NCBI RefSeq assembly: GCF_000423665.1
Contig: NZ_AUIK01000009.1
Coordinates: forward strand, 523,333-587,332
Length of the DNA stretch: 64,000 nt
Direction: 5' to 3'
DNA from: Solirubrobacter soli DSM 22325
GTDB taxonomy: Bacteria; Actinomycetota; Thermoleophilia; Solirubrobacterales; Solirubrobacteraceae
Shown here: in pieces, positions 52,477 through 59,936 of the stretch
Layout of the letters: the number at the start of each line of letters is the position of its first letter
Position numbering within the stretch: the first letter of the stretch is position 1
The notes under the pieces: generated by a model
Told to the model about the DNA's origin: nothing
Database searches by the model: none
What the model saw: the letters and a program-made list of their open reading frames with translations, nothing else
Position numbers and translations under genes: made by a program

Positions 52477-54054
52477 TTATGTGACGGGGATTGCGGGATC
52501 GGTCGCCGCGGCGGCGTTGAGCAGGCCCGCGCCGTAGTGCGGGTCCTTGCCGGGCGGGCCGAGGTCGCGCGCGGTCGTCTCCAGGCGGCGCTCGATCGCG
52601 TCGGGTGAGGGGTCCGGGCCGAGGATGCCGGAGGCGACCACGAGCGCCGCGGTCGCCGAGACGTGCGGCGCGGCCATCGACGTGCCGATGAAGCCCCGCG
52701 GCAGCCCGAACTGGCGGAAGCCGTTGGTGTGGCGGAAGGTCATCTGGAAGATGTCCATGCCGGCGGGCTCGCTCGGGCGGCAGTTCGGGTCGTCCGCCAG
52801 CGCGTTGTCGACCCCGCCGCCCGGGGCCACGATGTCCAGGTCCGTGCCCTCGTTGGAGTAGTCGGCCTGGCAGGCGTGCTGCGTGGTCGCGCCGACCGAC
52901 AGCACGTCGTTCGAGCGCGCGGGGTACGCGACCGCGGCCGCCGCGGCGTTGCCGGACGCGCCGACCACGAGCACCCCCTTCTCCTTGGCGTGCCGGATCG
53001 CGTCGAGGATGTTCGGGATCTGCGAGCGCGTGATGTCCGTCGGGAACTCGAACGAGAGGTTGATCACCTTCGCCCCGTGGTCCGCCGCGAAGCGGATGCC
53101 CTGCGCGATGCGCCCGGAGTCGCCCTCGCCGTCGCGGTCGAGCACCTTCACCGGCATCAGCTTGGCGCCGTAGGCGAGCCCGGTCAGCCCGATCGCGTTG
53201 CCCGTCCCCTCGGCGATCGTCCCCGCGACGTGCGTCCCGTGGCCGTTGTCGTCGTTCGGGTAGGGGTCGTCGCCGACGAAGTCGTAGCCCTTGACGAACC
53301 GGTACGGCGAGAAGTCGGGGGAGCGGCGGAACCGGCCGCGGTTGGAGTACGCGATCCCGGTGTCCACCACCGCGACGGTCACGCCCGCGCCGCCGGGGCG
53401 CCCGACGTTCATCAGGTGCTGCCACGCGTCGGGCGCGTCGACGCCGGTCTCCGGCAGGAAGTTCCACTGCAGCTGCGCCCAGCCCGCGGGCACGTTGGCG
53501 TTGCCCGGGTCCGGCGGCACCCAGCCGGAGATGTGCGCGACGTAGTTCGCGGTGGCGCTGAGGACGCCGCTGCGTTTGCGCAGCTCGCGAGCGTACTGCG
53601 CGACCGACCGCCCCTTCGGGACCTTCAGCACGCGGGTCTGCGGCACCGCGCCGGCGCTCGCCGCGTGCGCCGACGCATAGCGGACCACGACCTCCCGGGG
53701 CCGATACCGCTCGGTGGGCTCGGCGGGCGTGACGAACCCGCCCGCGGCGTTCGCGAGCGCGCCGGCCGCGCTCGCGCCGCTCGCCGCGCTGGTGGCGCCG
53801 GCCGCGCCGGTGGCGCCGGCCGCGCCGGTGGCGCCGGCCGCGCTGGCGGCGCCGGCCGCGCTCGCGCCGCCGGCCGCGCTGGTGGCGCCCGCCGCGCCGC
53901 TCGTCGCGCCCGCGCCGCTCGTCCCGGCCGCGCTCGCGCCGCTCGTCCCCGCCGCGCCCCGCGCGGCGTCTCCCGCCATCGCCACGGGCGCCATCGCGGC
54001 GCCGAGCGCGGCAGCGCACAGGAAGGCGGAGAGCAGGGAGGAGCGCGAAGGCAT
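52477..54054 (-). CDS. Secreted subtilisin-like serine protease (S8) with Ala/Gly-rich spacer
   Basis: 525 residues from ATG 54054 with signal peptide (ends APVAMA). Residues 28-105 are a low-complexity Ala/Gly/Ser/Thr stretch; 118-170 look like an inhibitor-type propeptide (REVVVRYASAH, KGRSVAQYARELRKR). The catalytic domain has Asp231 (VAVVDTGIAYS), His272 (DNGHGTHVAGT), Asn369 (VGASGNA) and Ser459 (GFIGTSMAAPHVSA). The spacer may cross the cell wall. Stands opposite tadA, with 112 bp between starts. Confidence 0.92.
   Translation of the reverse strand: MPSRSSLLSAFLCAAALGAAMAPVAMAGDAARGAAGTSGASAAGTSGAGATSGAAGATSAAGGASAAGAASAAGATGAAGATGAAGATSAASGASAAGALANAAGGFVTPAEPTERYRPREVVVRYASAHAASAGAVPQTRVLKVPKGRSVAQYARELRKRSGVLSATANYVAHISGWVPPDPGNANVPAGWAQLQWNFLPETGVDAPDAWQHLMNVGRPGGAGVTVAVVDTGIAYSNRGRFRRSPDFSPYRFVKGYDFVGDDPYPNDDNGHGTHVAGTIAEGTGNAIGLTGLAYGAKLMPVKVLDRDGEGDSGRIAQGIRFAADHGAKVINLSFEFPTDITRSQIPNILDAIRHAKEKGVLVVGASGNAAAAAVAYPARSNDVLSVGATTQHACQADYSNEGTDLDIVAPGGGVDNALADDPNCRPSEPAGMDIFQMTFRHTNGFRQFGLPRGFIGTSMAAPHVSATAALVVASGILGPDPSPDAIERRLETTARDLGPPGKDPHYGAGLLNAAAATDPAIPVT
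53786..53857. repeat. 18-bp tandem repeat in the subtilase gene
   Basis: Four copies of GCGCYGGYGGCGCCGGCC in a row, with related shorter pieces on either side, encode the Ala/Gly spacer of the protease in the minus-strand frame. Confidence 0.7.
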
Positions 54055-54166
54055 TGCGGGCGTCGGGGCGGCGGGGCGGTGGGTTGGTCGGTCGGCTGGC
54101 CCGCTGGCTCCTACAACATGATCGGCAGTCGGAAGTTCCGGAACAACCCCCGTTTGTGGATTCTTC

Positions 54167-54637
54167 GTGTCAACTTCGCCACTAAATGAGCACGAGCCGC
54201 GGATGCGGCTCGCGATTGCCGAGGCCAAGCAAGCGCTCGACCATGATGACGTCCCCGTCGGAGCGGTCATCCTCGGGCCGTCCGGCGAGATCGTCGGACG
54301 CGGCCACAACGAGCGCGAGCTCCTCCAGGACCCCAGCGCCCACGCGGAGATGCTGGCGATCCGTCAGGCCGCCGAGGCGATCGGCTCCTGGCGCCTGCTC
54401 GACACCACCCTCTACGTCACGCTCGAGCCGTGCGCGATGTGCGCGGGGGCGATCGTCCTCGCCCGCATCCCGACCGTCGTCTACGGCACGGCCGACCCCA
54501 AGGCGGGCGCCGCGGGAAGCGTCCTCGACATCCTCGCCGAACCCCGCCTCAACCACCGCCCCACGGTCATCGGCGGCGTGCTCCAGCCCGAGTGCGCGGC
54601 GCTTCTCCTCGACTTCTTCGCCGCACGACGCCGCTGA
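54167..54637 (+). CDS. tadA: tRNA adenosine(34) deaminase
   Basis: 156 residues from GTG 54167; ATG 54203 (MRLAIAEAKQALDHDDVPVG) also fits the family start. Zinc-deaminase motifs: SAHAEMLAIRQA with His-Ala-Glu (proton shuttle) and LEPCAMCAGAIVLARI with the two zinc cysteines, then KAGAAGSVLD. Converts A34 to inosine in tRNA-Arg(ACG). Located directly upstream of a tRNA-Ser gene. Confidence 0.93.
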   Translation: MSTSPLNEHEPRMRLAIAEAKQALDHDDVPVGAVILGPSGEIVGRGHNERELLQDPSAHAEMLAIRQAAEAIGSWRLLDTTLYVTLEPCAMCAGAIVLARIPTVVYGTADPKAGAAGSVLDILAEPRLNHRPTVIGGVLQPECAALLLDFFAARRR

Positions 54638-54664
54638 CTCGCTACCCTCCCGGTTCGCACGCCC

Positions 54665-54754
54665 GGAGGGGTGCGAGAGTGGTTGAATCGGGCGGTCTCG
54701 AAAACCGTTGTGTGGGTAACCCCTGCACCGAGGGTTCGAATCCCTCCCCCTCCG
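54665..54754 (+). tRNA. tRNA-Ser (anticodon CGA)
   Basis: Acceptor stem GGAGGGG/CCCCTCC, anticodon stem GCGGT/ACCGT with loop CTCGAAA (anticodon CGA at 54699-54701, reads UCG), a long class-II variable arm, T-arm GAGGG-TTCGAAT-CCCTC and discriminator G at 54754. CCA is not encoded. Confidence 0.95.
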
Positions 54755-54774
54755 CTTCAGAGCCGCGATCCCGC

Positions 54775-54948
54775 TCAAGCCGCGGGGTCGCGGCTTCTTT
54801 CGTCCGCGCACACGGGGCAGAGATGGAGGTCGGCCTCCTCGTCGTACTGCCAATGCGACTCCACGCGGCCGCGGGTCACCGGCCACAACCGCCGGCACTC
54901 GTCGCAGCGGACGATCAGTGCCTCGCCCTCGGCCAGCAGCGTCGTCAT
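54775..54948 (-). CDS. 57-residue zinc-ribbon-like protein
   Basis: ATG 54948 to TGA 54775. Sequence opens MTTLLAEGEALIVRCDECRR and ends in LCPVCADERSRDPAA. Cys15-x2-Cys18 and Cys44-x2-Cys47 with a His/Trp pair between them (ESHWQYDEEADLH) predict one bound zinc. No family known to me. Sits alone on the minus strand between tRNA-Ser and the secreted-peptide gene. Confidence 0.6.
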   Translation of the reverse strand: MTTLLAEGEALIVRCDECRRLWPVTRGRVESHWQYDEEADLHLCPVCADERSRDPAA

Positions 54949-54997
54949 GGCCGGAACCTACCGGCCACCGTCGGCGGTCCTACAAGCAGGGTTGCAA

Positions 54998-55011
54998 TTC
55001 ACCCGGGTGAA
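54998..55011. promoter_or_regulatory. 14-bp perfect palindrome upstream of the small secreted-peptide gene
   Basis: TTCACCCGGGTGAA reads the same on both strands. TTGCAA (54992-54997) directly before it could serve as a -35 box, which would put the palindrome in the spacer of a promoter reading toward the gene at 55119. Confidence 0.45.
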
Positions 55012-55118
55012 ATCTCCGATACCGGAATAGGCGCGGCTCGCGGGCGTCTCAGACAGCGCAGGAGGGCACTGAGGCCCGCACCTGCGGCACTCCACCATCA
55101 CCCACCAAAGGAGCACGG

Positions 55119-55286
55119 ATGCGCACGCGCATTCTCGCCGTCAGCGCCGGCCTCATGGTCGCCGGGGCCCTCCTCGCGCCCGCCGCGAACGCCGGGATCA
55201 CGAAGACCAAGACGGAGCCGCCGAGCTGCCACAGCACGATCGGCAACTACGTCAACGACGACCCGCTCTGCGAGCAGACGGACTAG
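55119..55286 (+). CDS. 55-residue secreted peptide with two cysteines
   Basis: ATG 55119, preceded by AAAGGAG (55107-55113) at five bases. Signal peptide MRTRILAVSAGLMVAGALLA ending PAANA (cleavage after Ala25), mature part of about 30 residues with Cys37 and Cys51 that could form a disulphide: GITKTKTEPPSCHSTIG then DDPLCEQTD. Own promoter region with a palindrome and a strong terminator after it. Function unknown; size and layout resemble secreted signalling or defence peptides. Confidence 0.7.
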   Translation: MRTRILAVSAGLMVAGALLAPAANAGITKTKTEPPSCHSTIGNYVNDDPLCEQTD

Positions 55287-55300
55287 CCCGCGACAGCGAG

Positions 55301-55351
55301 GGGGGTGGGCGACGAGAGGGTCCGCTGTGGACCTCCGTGTCGCCCACCCCC
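55301..55351. terminator. Long hairpin, two-way terminator
   Basis: GGGGGTGGGCGAC (55301-55313) pairs perfectly with GTCGCCCACCCCC (55339-55351), and inside it GGTCC (55319-55323) pairs with GGACC (55329-55333). It lies 15 bases after the peptide gene and 7 bases before the end of the convergent ligase-like gene. Confidence 0.8.
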
Positions 55352-55357
55352 GGCCTT

Positions 55358-56155
55358 TCAGGCGACGCGCACGGCCGGCGACCAGGCGAGGCTGACGACG
55401 TCGTCGGCGTCCATCACGCACACCTCGCCGGTGTGCAGCCAGCCGTCGGGGTCGACGACGGCGGCGCGCTCGTTCCAGTGGCCGAGCATCACGTGGTAGC
55501 CGCGCGTCCACTGCTCGCCCACCACGCCGCGCGGCACGGTGTCGCCGTACGCGTCGACGATCTTGACCTCGACCCACGGCGGAACCCGCCCGAGCACCGC
55601 GACACCAGGATCGTCGAGCGAGCGCAGCACCGACGCGGTGCGGTTCACCAGGGCGCGGTGCGTGTACGTCGCGCCGCGCACGATCAGCGCCGGGTCGTCG
55701 GGATGGAAGTGGAACTCGCGGGTCAGCGCCTCGACCGGGGAGACGCCCGGGCCGGCGGCCAGGAAGCGCTCCCAGCCGCGGTCGAGCGAGACCATCTCGC
55801 GGCAGCGGCCGATCGGCCCGCCGGCATGGAAGAGCACCGTCACGCCCGCCTTCGCCAGGTCGTCGCCACGATGCGCCGACACGACGATCGCGCCGACGCG
55901 CACCGCGGCGAACCGCGCGACCAACGCCTCGTAGCGGTCCGACACGCTCACGCCGACGCGGTCGCCGACGTACACGCCGCTCGCGATCAACGCGCGGGCG
56001 GCGTGGTCGACGTCGCGCCACAGCTCCGCGTACGTCACGCCGCCCGGGACCGCCCGGCAGTCGGGGAAGAGCGCCGTGGTCGCGCGCAGGCGGGCGCCGA
56101 TCGTCTCGGCGAGCAGCGGGACGTCGGTGCCGCCGCGGACGTAGGACAGGTGCAT
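55358..56155 (-). CDS. Degenerate acyl-CoA synthetase paralogue lacking the active site
   Basis: 265 residues from ATG 56155 (MHLSYVRGGTDVPLLAETIG); TTG 56227 could extend it. It aligns with the neighbour ligase gene at the N-terminus (TYAELWRDVDHAARALIASGV) and near the adenylate-binding turn (VEVKIVDAYGDTVPRGVVGEQ, HVMLGHWNERAA). But the P-loop T-S-G-T-T-G-x-P-K-G, the central half and the whole C-terminal lysine domain are missing, through several in-frame losses. It cannot be an active ligase. The open frame may still be expressed or be a decaying duplicate. Confidence 0.7.
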   Translation of the reverse strand: MHLSYVRGGTDVPLLAETIGARLRATTALFPDCRAVPGGVTYAELWRDVDHAARALIASGVYVGDRVGVSVSDRYEALVARFAAVRVGAIVVSAHRGDDLAKAGVTVLFHAGGPIGRCREMVSLDRGWERFLAAGPGVSPVEALTREFHFHPDDPALIVRGATYTHRALVNRTASVLRSLDDPGVAVLGRVPPWVEVKIVDAYGDTVPRGVVGEQWTRGYHVMLGHWNERAAVVDPDGWLHTGEVCVMDADDVVSLAWSPAVRVA

Positions 56156-56210
56156 GCGCCAACCATCCCGGTCCGCGGAGGCCGTCGCCGTAGGGAATTC
56201 CGCCGTCGTG

Positions 56211-56226
56211 TGGCGGTCAACCGCCA
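56211..56226. promoter_or_regulatory. Palindromic operator upstream of degenerate ligase
   Basis: TGGCGGTCAACCGCCA: 7-bp inverted arms around two bases. A nearly identical 16-mer precedes the intact ligase gene at 58067-58082. Confidence 0.55.
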
Positions 56227-56263
56227 ACCACCCTCCGGTGATCCGGAGGATTGCCGCCCCGGC

Positions 56264-56416
56264 CTAGCCCGCCCACACGACGATCATCGGCGTCGCGGCG
56301 ACCGCGATCAGCTCGAGGACGGTCAGGGCCGCCTCGCGCAGCAGCCCAGCCGGGACGCACGAGGCGTGCGCCACCGGCTCGCCGTCGAGGCCCATACCGC
56401 ACACCGCGCACGTCAC
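56264..56416 (-). CDS. 50-residue zinc-ribbon plus membrane-helix protein
   Basis: GTG 56414-56416 overlaps the TGA of the acyl-CoA ligase gene (GTGA), so it is translationally coupled; stop TAG at 56264. Sequence MTCAVCGMGLDGEPVAHASC has Cys3-x2-Cys6 and His17/Cys20 as a possible zinc site, followed by a hydrophobic helix (EAALTVLELIAVAATPMIVV) ending VWAG. Function unknown. Real-gene evidence is the 4-bp overlap and the non-random composition. Confidence 0.6.
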   Translation of the reverse strand: MTCAVCGMGLDGEPVAHASCVPAGLLREAALTVLELIAVAATPMIVVWAG

Positions 56417-58047
56417 GTCGCCGCCAGCTCACGCAGCCGGAACTTCTGGATCTTGCCGGTGACGGTCATCGGGAACTCGTCGACGATCCGCCAGTGGGCG
56501 GGGATCTTGAACGACGCGATCCGCCCGCGGCACGCGGCGATCAGCTCGTCCGCGCGCAGCGTGAAGCCGGCGCGCGGCTTCACCCACGCCATGACCTCCT
56601 CGCCGTAGCGCTCGCTCGGGACGCCGATCACATGCGCGTCGGCGATGCCCGGGAGGCCGTGCAGGAACTCCTCGATCTCGCGGGGGTAGATGTTCTCGCC
56701 GCCGCGGATGATCATGTCCTTGATGCGGCCGACGATGCTCAGGTAGCCGTCGGCGTCCATGACCGCGAGGTCGCCCGTGTGCATCCAGCCGTCCTCGTCG
56801 ATGGCGGCGCGGCTGGCGAGCCGGTCGTTCCAGTAGCCGAGCATCACGCCGTACCCGCGCGTGCACTGCTCGCCGGGAACGCCGCGCGGCACGGTGTCGC
56901 CCGTCTCCGGGTCGACGACCTTGACCTCGACGTGCGGGTGGGGCCGGCCGACGGTCTCGACGCGCTTGGCGACCGGATCGTCGGGCGTGGTCTGGGTCGA
57001 GAGCGGTGCGGTCTCGGTCATCCCGCACACGATCGCGACCTCGCTCATGTGCATGCGCGAGCGCACCGCCCGCATGACCTCGGCGGGGCACGGCGCGCCG
57101 CCCATCATCCCCGTGCGCAGCGAGGAGAGGTCGTAGCGGTCGAACTCCGGCTCGGCGAGCTCGGCGATGAACATCGTCGGGACGCCGTAGAGCGCCGTGC
57201 ACCGCTCGGCCTCGACGCACGCCAGGACCGCGGCGGCGTCGAACGACTCACCCGGGACGACGGTGCACGCCCCGTGCACGACGCCGGCCAGGCTGCCGAG
57301 CACCATCCCGAAGCAGTGGTAGAAGGGCACCGGCACGCAGATCCGCTCGCGCTCGCTGTAGCCCGCCGTCAAGCCGGCGAAGTAGGCGTTGTTGAGGATG
57401 TTGCGGTGCGAGAGCGTCGCGCCCTTCGGCGCGCCGGTCGTCCCCGAGGTGTACTGGATGTTGATCGGGTCGTCCGGGTGCAGCGAGAACTCGCGCGCCA
57501 CGAGCTCGACGGCGTTGACGCGGTCGCCTTCGGCCAGGAAGGGCTCCCAGTCGTCCTCGAGGACGACCGTGTCGCGGAGCGCCCGGCAGTCGGGGCGGAT
57601 CTCGTCCACCATGGCGACATAGTCGGTGTCGCGGAAGCCGGCGGAATGGATCAGCAGGGTGACCCCGGCCTGGTTGATCGCGTGGAGCAGCTCGGCGGCC
57701 TTGTACGCGGGGTTGATCGTCACGAGGATCGCGCCGACGCGGGCCGTCGCGAACTGGATGACGACCCACTCGTAGCGGTTCGGCGACCAGAGCCCGACGC
57801 GGTCGCCGACGTGCACGCCGTTCGCCACGAGCGCTCGCGCGGCGCGGTCGACGTCGAGCCAGAGCTCCGCGTAGGTCGCGCGGTAGTCCTGGTGGCGGAC
57901 GACGAGCGCCTCACGGTCCGGGAACATGGCGACGGTCCGGCGCAAGCGGGCGCCGATCGTCTCGTGGAGCAGCGGGATGTCGGTACCGCCGCGAGCGTGG
58001 GACAGGAGCATGAGGCCACCATCCCCCGACGCTCCGGGGCGCGCCAT
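56413..58047 (-). CDS. Acyl-CoA synthetase (FadD-like, AMP-binding family)
   Basis: 544 residues from ATG 58047; ATG 58011 (MLLSHARGGTDIPLLHE) is the other candidate. Motifs: P-loop YTSGTTGAPKG, VPFYHCFGMVLG, MTETAPLST, the adenylate motif DEDGWMHTGDLAVMDADGYL, hinge GRIKDMIIRGGENI and catalytic lysine in TVTGKIQKFRL near the C-terminus. Activates a fatty or other carboxylic acid to acyl-CoA through acyl-AMP. A palindromic operator lies 20 bp upstream; the 50-residue gene follows by GTGA overlap; a decayed paralogue lies downstream. Confidence 0.93.
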   Translation of the reverse strand: MARPGASGDGGLMLLSHARGGTDIPLLHETIGARLRRTVAMFPDREALVVRHQDYRATYAELWLDVDRAARALVANGVHVGDRVGLWSPNRYEWVVIQFATARVGAILVTINPAYKAAELLHAINQAGVTLLIHSAGFRDTDYVAMVDEIRPDCRALRDTVVLEDDWEPFLAEGDRVNAVELVAREFSLHPDDPINIQYTSGTTGAPKGATLSHRNILNNAYFAGLTAGYSERERICVPVPFYHCFGMVLGSLAGVVHGACTVVPGESFDAAAVLACVEAERCTALYGVPTMFIAELAEPEFDRYDLSSLRTGMMGGAPCPAEVMRAVRSRMHMSEVAIVCGMTETAPLSTQTTPDDPVAKRVETVGRPHPHVEVKVVDPETGDTVPRGVPGEQCTRGYGVMLGYWNDRLASRAAIDEDGWMHTGDLAVMDADGYLSIVGRIKDMIIRGGENIYPREIEEFLHGLPGIADAHVIGVPSERYGEEVMAWVKPRAGFTLRADELIAACRGRIASFKIPAHWRIVDEFPMTVTGKIQKFRLRELAAT

Positions 58048-58066
58048 GGAGGATTCCGCCGCCCTG

Positions 58067-58082
58067 TGGCGGTCGACCGCCA
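58067..58082. promoter_or_regulatory. 16-bp palindromic operator upstream of acyl-CoA synthetase
   Basis: TGGCGGTCGACCGCCA is a perfect palindrome. Its near-copy at 56211-56226 occupies the same place before the decayed paralogue, so it was duplicated with the gene and probably binds a dimeric regulator, perhaps the TetR protein of 58148. Confidence 0.6.
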
Positions 58083-58120
58083 ACCACGGTAGGGAGAGCC
58101 CGTGGAATACGACCGCGCCC

Positions 58121-58157
58121 TTGACACCCTTGTTTGTCCAACAGACAATGTTCGCCG
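58121..58157 (+). promoter_or_regulatory. Promoter and operator of the TetR gene
   Basis: TTGACA (58121-58126), a 17-base spacer, then GACAAT (58144-58149) as -10. TTGTC (58134-58138) and GACAA (58144-58148) form a 5-5-5 dyad over the -10. Start of transcription near 58156-58157 coincides with GTG 58157, suggesting a leaderless message. Confidence 0.55.
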
Positions 58158-58756
58158 TGTCGACCCGTCCGCACCCACGAGCGACCCGCGCGGCCGGGCA
58201 GCAGACCCGCCGCGCGCTGCTCGACGCGGCCGCGGAGCTCTTCACGCGACGCGGGCTCGCGGGTGTCTCGCAGACCGACATCGCACAGGCCGCGGGCACG
58301 TTTCCGAGCCAGGTGACGTACTACTTCGGCTCCAAGGAGGCGCTGTTCGTCGAGGCTGCGTGTCGCGGAGTCCTGCACGCCGCAACGGAGGTCGAGCGGG
58401 CGGGGAGTCGCACCCGCACGCCGCGCGGTTACGTGCGCGCGATGGTCGACACCGCGCTCCGGTCCCCGGCGCTGCCGACCTTCGTCGAGGCCGCGCTGCT
58501 CGTCCGCCGCCGCGAGGACCTGGCGCCGCGGGTGCGCGAGACGTTCGCGCGGCTGCACGCCGAGGGCGAGCGCGCGGTCGTGGAGAACCTCGTCCAGCGC
58601 GGGTGGGAGATAAGGGCGCACCCCGCCGAGGAGGCGCGCGGGTTCTGGGCCGCGATCCTCGGCGTCGCCATCGAGAGCGCGTCCGCGGGGGGCACGCCGG
58701 ACCCCGCCAGCGCCGACGCCGCGGTCCAACTCGTCCTCAACCTCTACGCCGAGTGA
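58148..58756 (+). CDS. TetR/AcrR-family regulator
   Basis: 202 residues from ATG 58148; GTG 58157, three codons in, may be the true start because the predicted transcript begins there. HTH: TRRALLDAAAELFTRRGLAG, VSQTDIAQAAGTFPSQVTYYFGSKEALF (about residues 18-68). The ligand domain has RREDLAPRVRETFARLHAEGE. It is divergent from the acyl-CoA synthetase across about 100 bp with two dyads, so it likely governs fatty-acid activation. Its TGA shares one base with the start of the LuxR-type gene (TGATG). Confidence 0.88.
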   Translation: MFAVSTRPHPRATRAAGQQTRRALLDAAAELFTRRGLAGVSQTDIAQAAGTFPSQVTYYFGSKEALFVEAACRGVLHAATEVERAGSRTRTPRGYVRAMVDTALRSPALPTFVEAALLVRRREDLAPRVRETFARLHAEGERAVVENLVQRGWEIRAHPAEEARGFWAAILGVAIESASAGGTPDPASADAAVQLVLNLYAE

Positions 58757-59352
58757 TGCGGGTCGTCGTCGGCGAACCGTCGTTGCTCGTGCGCGCCGGC
58801 CTCGCGCGGCTCGTGGAGGACGCGGGCATGGACGTCGTCGGCGAGGCGGGCGACCCTCTCACGCTGCTGCGCAAGGTCCGCGGCCATCGACCCGACGTCG
58901 CCGTCGCCGACGCCGGGATGGCCGGCATGATCCGCGGGCAGCTCGAAGGCGTGCGCCTCCTGCTGCTCGCCGATCACGCGGACGCGTCGCACCTCACCGG
59001 GCTCGCGGGCGCGGGCTATCTGCTCAAGTCGCGGATCGCGGAACCCGAGCGGCTCACCCACGCGATCCGCGAGGTGGCCCGCGGCGGCTCGGTGCTCGAC
59101 CCCGAGGTCGTCGGGAACATGCTCACCCGCCGGCGCGGCGACCCGATCGCGTCGCTTACGGGCCGCGAGCGCGACGTCCTGGAGCGGATGGCGGCCGGCG
59201 AGAGCAACCGCGGCATCGCCGGCGGCCTGTTCCTTTCCGAGCGCGCGGTCGAGCGCCACATCACCGCGATCTTCACGAAGCTCGGCGTCCGTTCCAACGA
59301 GGGCGCCCACCGCCGCGTGCTCGCGGTCCTGGCCTACCTGCGGGCGGTCTAA
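58756..59352 (+). CDS. LuxR-type response regulator (NarL/FixJ family)
   Basis: 198 residues. N-terminal receiver: MRVVVGEPSLLVRAGLARLV, phospho-acceptor-like Asp in PDVAVADAGMAG, and the Lys region GYLLKSRIAEPERL. C-terminal LuxR HTH: LTGRERDVLERMAAGESNRGIAGGLFLSERAVERHITAIFTKLGV split across the four-helix bundle. The acidic pair near the N-terminus is reduced to one Glu. Translationally linked to the TetR gene; no histidine kinase in the window. Stop overlaps the convergent transglycosylase gene by 4 bp (CTAA). Confidence 0.88.
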   Translation: MRVVVGEPSLLVRAGLARLVEDAGMDVVGEAGDPLTLLRKVRGHRPDVAVADAGMAGMIRGQLEGVRLLLLADHADASHLTGLAGAGYLLKSRIAEPERLTHAIREVARGGSVLDPEVVGNMLTRRRGDPIASLTGRERDVLERMAAGESNRGIAGGLFLSERAVERHITAIFTKLGVRSNEGAHRRVLAVLAYLRAV

Positions 59353-59936
59353 CAGCCTGCGCCGCTCCACTCCCCGAACCCGTCGTGGCTGAACTTCCAC
59401 GCGGCCGCGCGGGCCTGCCACTTCGCGGAGTAGATCGACTTCGCGCCGACGCCCATCCTCGCGAGCGTGCTCGAGAAGGTCGAGGGCATGAACTGGAAGA
59501 GCCCGGTTGCACCCGAGCCGTTGCGCGCGTACACGCTCAAGCCTGACTCGGACCGCGCGCAGGCGACGTTGTGGGCGAAGCTGCCGCCGTAGACGCGGGT
59601 CGCGTCGCGGATGCAGTTGACGACCTTCGACTGCGTGCAGTGGTACAGGGCGCGCCAGCGCTTGAGCCGGCGTTCGGTGCGATGCGTGGCGCGGAGCGCC
59701 TTGCCGCCCTGCACCTGGCAGTGGCGCATCTTCGCGAGCCGGTGCTTCGCATCGCGTGAGATGGTCGCCCGCTGGAACACGCGCTTGGCGTAGTCGCGGT
59801 GCGCGGCGACGGTGAAGGTGTGCGCGCAGTCGGCGGGAGCGGCGGCCGGCGGTGCGGCGGCGGAGGCGCTCGCGCTGCAGGCGAGCGTGATCGTGGCGCA
59901 GGCAGCGGCAACGCTGCCGAGACGGCGGAACTGCAT
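59349..59936 (-). CDS. Secreted lysozyme-like transglycosylase (SLT fold)
   Basis: 195 residues from ATG 59936 with a signal peptide (MQFRRLGSVAAACATITLAC, cleavage near SASA). The C-terminal half has the lysozyme-like signature: ACARSESGLSVYARNGSGATGLFQFMPSTF split by the catalytic Glu in S-E-S-G and the G-L-F-Q-F-M-P-S-T-F substrate strand, then WKFSHDGFGEWSGAGC. Cysteines at several sites may form disulphides. Probably cleaves peptidoglycan. Its upstream gap of 254 bp is long for this genome. Confidence 0.85.
   Translation of the reverse strand: MQFRRLGSVAAACATITLACSASASAAAPPAAAPADCAHTFTVAAHRDYAKRVFQRATISRDAKHRLAKMRHCQVQGGKALRATHRTERRLKRWRALYHCTQSKVVNCIRDATRVYGGSFAHNVACARSESGLSVYARNGSGATGLFQFMPSTFSSTLARMGVGAKSIYSAKWQARAAAWKFSHDGFGEWSGAGC

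Noticed and set aside
53786..53857. 18-bp repeat array as a regulatory element
   Set aside because: It keeps the coding frame of the protease and encodes its Ala/Gly spacer, so it is explained as coding minisatellite.
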